DNA of 64,000 nucleotides from Dicaeum eximium. Its lineage: Eukaryota > Chordata > Aves > Passeriformes > Dicaeidae. How positions within the stretch are numbered: position 1 is the first letter of the stretch; the number at the start of each line of letters is the position of its first letter. Shown in pieces: positions 62,447 to 64,000 of this stretch. The translations under genes and the position numbers were made by a program. The notes under the pieces are model-generated. The model did not search any database, was not told the origin of the DNA, and worked only from the letters and a program-made list of their open reading frames with translations. The DNA is taken from assembly GCA_013396995.1 (NCBI GenBank), contig VWZP01010715.1, positions 930,001 to 994,000 of the forward strand. Direction: 5' to 3'.

Positions 62447-64000
62447 TCTCTGGGTGTTTAAATGTGACTTAGAGCCCAGCTATCTCATGTCTTATGTTGT
62501 TTTTCCTGTTCTGGCTGTCAGTTGCTCAAGCTTCTAAGCTTATAGGCAGCTTCTTTTAAGAACCTGTGTGTGTCTGAACAAACTAATCTGGGGATCTTTT
62601 GCCTGTATACTCCCTTCTTCAGGATCTTAATCTTATTAGTTCTAGTTATTTGTTTAACTATTTCATCACATATACATATGTGTACGGTGTGAACATCTTG
62701 TATATCCTTTTTTTTTTTTAATGAAGCCATGGAATTTTGAATGTAAAAAGCCCTTTAATGATAAAAGTGGTTGTTACTTACGGTTGTAAAGCAGATATCT
62801 CATTCTAATTCTCTGCTAACATCACTAAATTACAGCAAGTAAAATAATGTAATTTTAAAATCTAACTTTTGCAAGTAGGTGTGTATCATTTATGCAGTTA
62901 TTTCATGCCTTTTCTTTAGTAAATATATCTAAAATTTCACTATGAAGAACAAGTATTTCTGTACCATATTTTCAAATCAAGAGTAATTTTCAAGTTTTTT
63001 AATTCTGCTGTGCTTGCTGCAATTTTTTATTTTTTTTTTAATGTCAGCACTTCTGGGTAGCAGGAAATGATTTAAATAAATTTTCTTTGAAGTTATGATT
63101 TGGAAGAATTAAAGAATACTGGAACATTTCAGTGGCAGATAAACAAGTAAATTGTCTTTCTAGTTTTCAAGGAAGCCAGTATACTTTTTTTTCCTGGGAT
63201 TTCAGTGAAGGTTGACTGTAATTTTTAAACTGAAAAACAGAGAAATATCATTGCAATCCTCAAACAAGTGAATCTGTTACAGAAAACAGCTCTCAGACCA
63301 TTTAATTTCTTCACACTTCAAAAAACTCTGCCAGTGTTTTTCCAGTAAATTGCAGAACTTCATTACCCCTCTTCATGTGTTCTGCGCAGATTACTAAATT
63401 AGTAAATTATTAAATTATTAAATGTTCATAGATGAACGTTTCACTACCTTTGACTGGCAAGCAACAGAATTCACCTATGGAAAGCATTATCTGTTTCATA
63501 GCTTCTATATTTGACATTTAAGTTTTTGAAAATTCCAACCTTCCTGGCAGACAGGGCTTCCCCAGGGTGACCTGCAAACACCAGTGAGAGATGAATTCTA
63601 ATTATTTATGTAGCTGTATGGGAAAATAGTATCCTATAACATCCTCAGGATTTTTGTTAGGATAAGATTAAACCTGAGATCAATATAGAAATCCCATATT
63701 TCGCCCACTTTTAGAAAGGGGCTGATTACTACAAACAAACCTAATATGCTGGTATTTGACAATAGTCCGAATACTTGCAAGTTATCCTGCTTTCCTGAAT
63801 AAAAGAATTCCTGGTAAGGTAAAATAAGGCGCCATCTGTAACAAATAGGTACACACTGAACCTTTTAAAGTGGTGCATAGGACTAAGTAGATGAAGCAAT
63901 AAAGCAGAAATGTGTTGGGGAAGATATTTTTAAAGAGATGTCTCAAAACTACAGTATGGATTGTCTTTCAAAATTAAAAAAGCGTTTTTATGTACCAGGT
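62447..64000. other. Non-coding unique sequence
   Basis: No gene or repeat family is recognised. A 70-codon minus-strand ORF at 62518-62730 starts in a poly(T) tract and is Lys-rich from that tract, so it is chance. Short TAAATTATTAAATTATTAAA repeats lie at about 63397-63422. Confidence 0.5.

Noticed and set aside
1..64000. CRISPR arrays, operons, tRNA or rRNA genes, complete endogenous retrovirus
   Set aside because: No regularly spaced repeats, no compact gene runs, no foldable tRNA and no gag/pol/env remnants were seen on reading both strands.

Overview
The window looks like vertebrate nuclear DNA and, more specifically, a bird. It is AT-rich and CpG-poor, has no dense ORFs or operons, and its recognisable interspersed repeats are CR1 LINE fragments with the typical avian CR1 3' end, plus one long ERVL-type solo LTR of the kind I know from bird genomes. 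There is also one old MIR-like SINE core. I cannot fix the species.

I find no complete protein gene, rRNA, tRNA or CRISPR array. The ORFs present are mostly 60-100 codons, as expected by chance in AT-rich DNA. The window is best read as a gene desert or the inside of a very large intron. The only coding candidate with more than ORF length behind it is a short minus-strand segment at 62240-62317. It could be a first coding exon encoding a signal peptide and ends at a strong GTGAGT splice donor. It is unproven and I do not recognise the protein.

Layout: 1-5.9 kb is unique sequence with two GC-richer blocks and the longest ORF of the window (182 codons, probably chance or a decayed repeat). At 5.9-7.3 kb is a repeat cluster: a CR1 3' end, then an old LTR split by a second CR1 insertion. 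From 7.3 to 36.4 kb the sequence is unique and holds several segments that look like conserved non-coding elements, notably 29.5-29.8 kb with three POU octamers, 32.4 kb and 34.3-34.5 kb. At 36.4-36.9 kb lies a decayed CR1 reverse-transcriptase fragment. From 36.9 to 55.8 kb there is unique sequence with further enhancer-like blocks, a CR1 3' fragment at 48.7 kb and a MIR-like core at 53.4 kb. At 55.8-56.2 kb is another minus-strand CR1. The right end (56.2-64 kb) holds two microsatellites and the candidate exon.

No genes here can be shown to act together. The regulatory-element calls are pattern-based and need cross-species alignment. No clearly new biological system was found.
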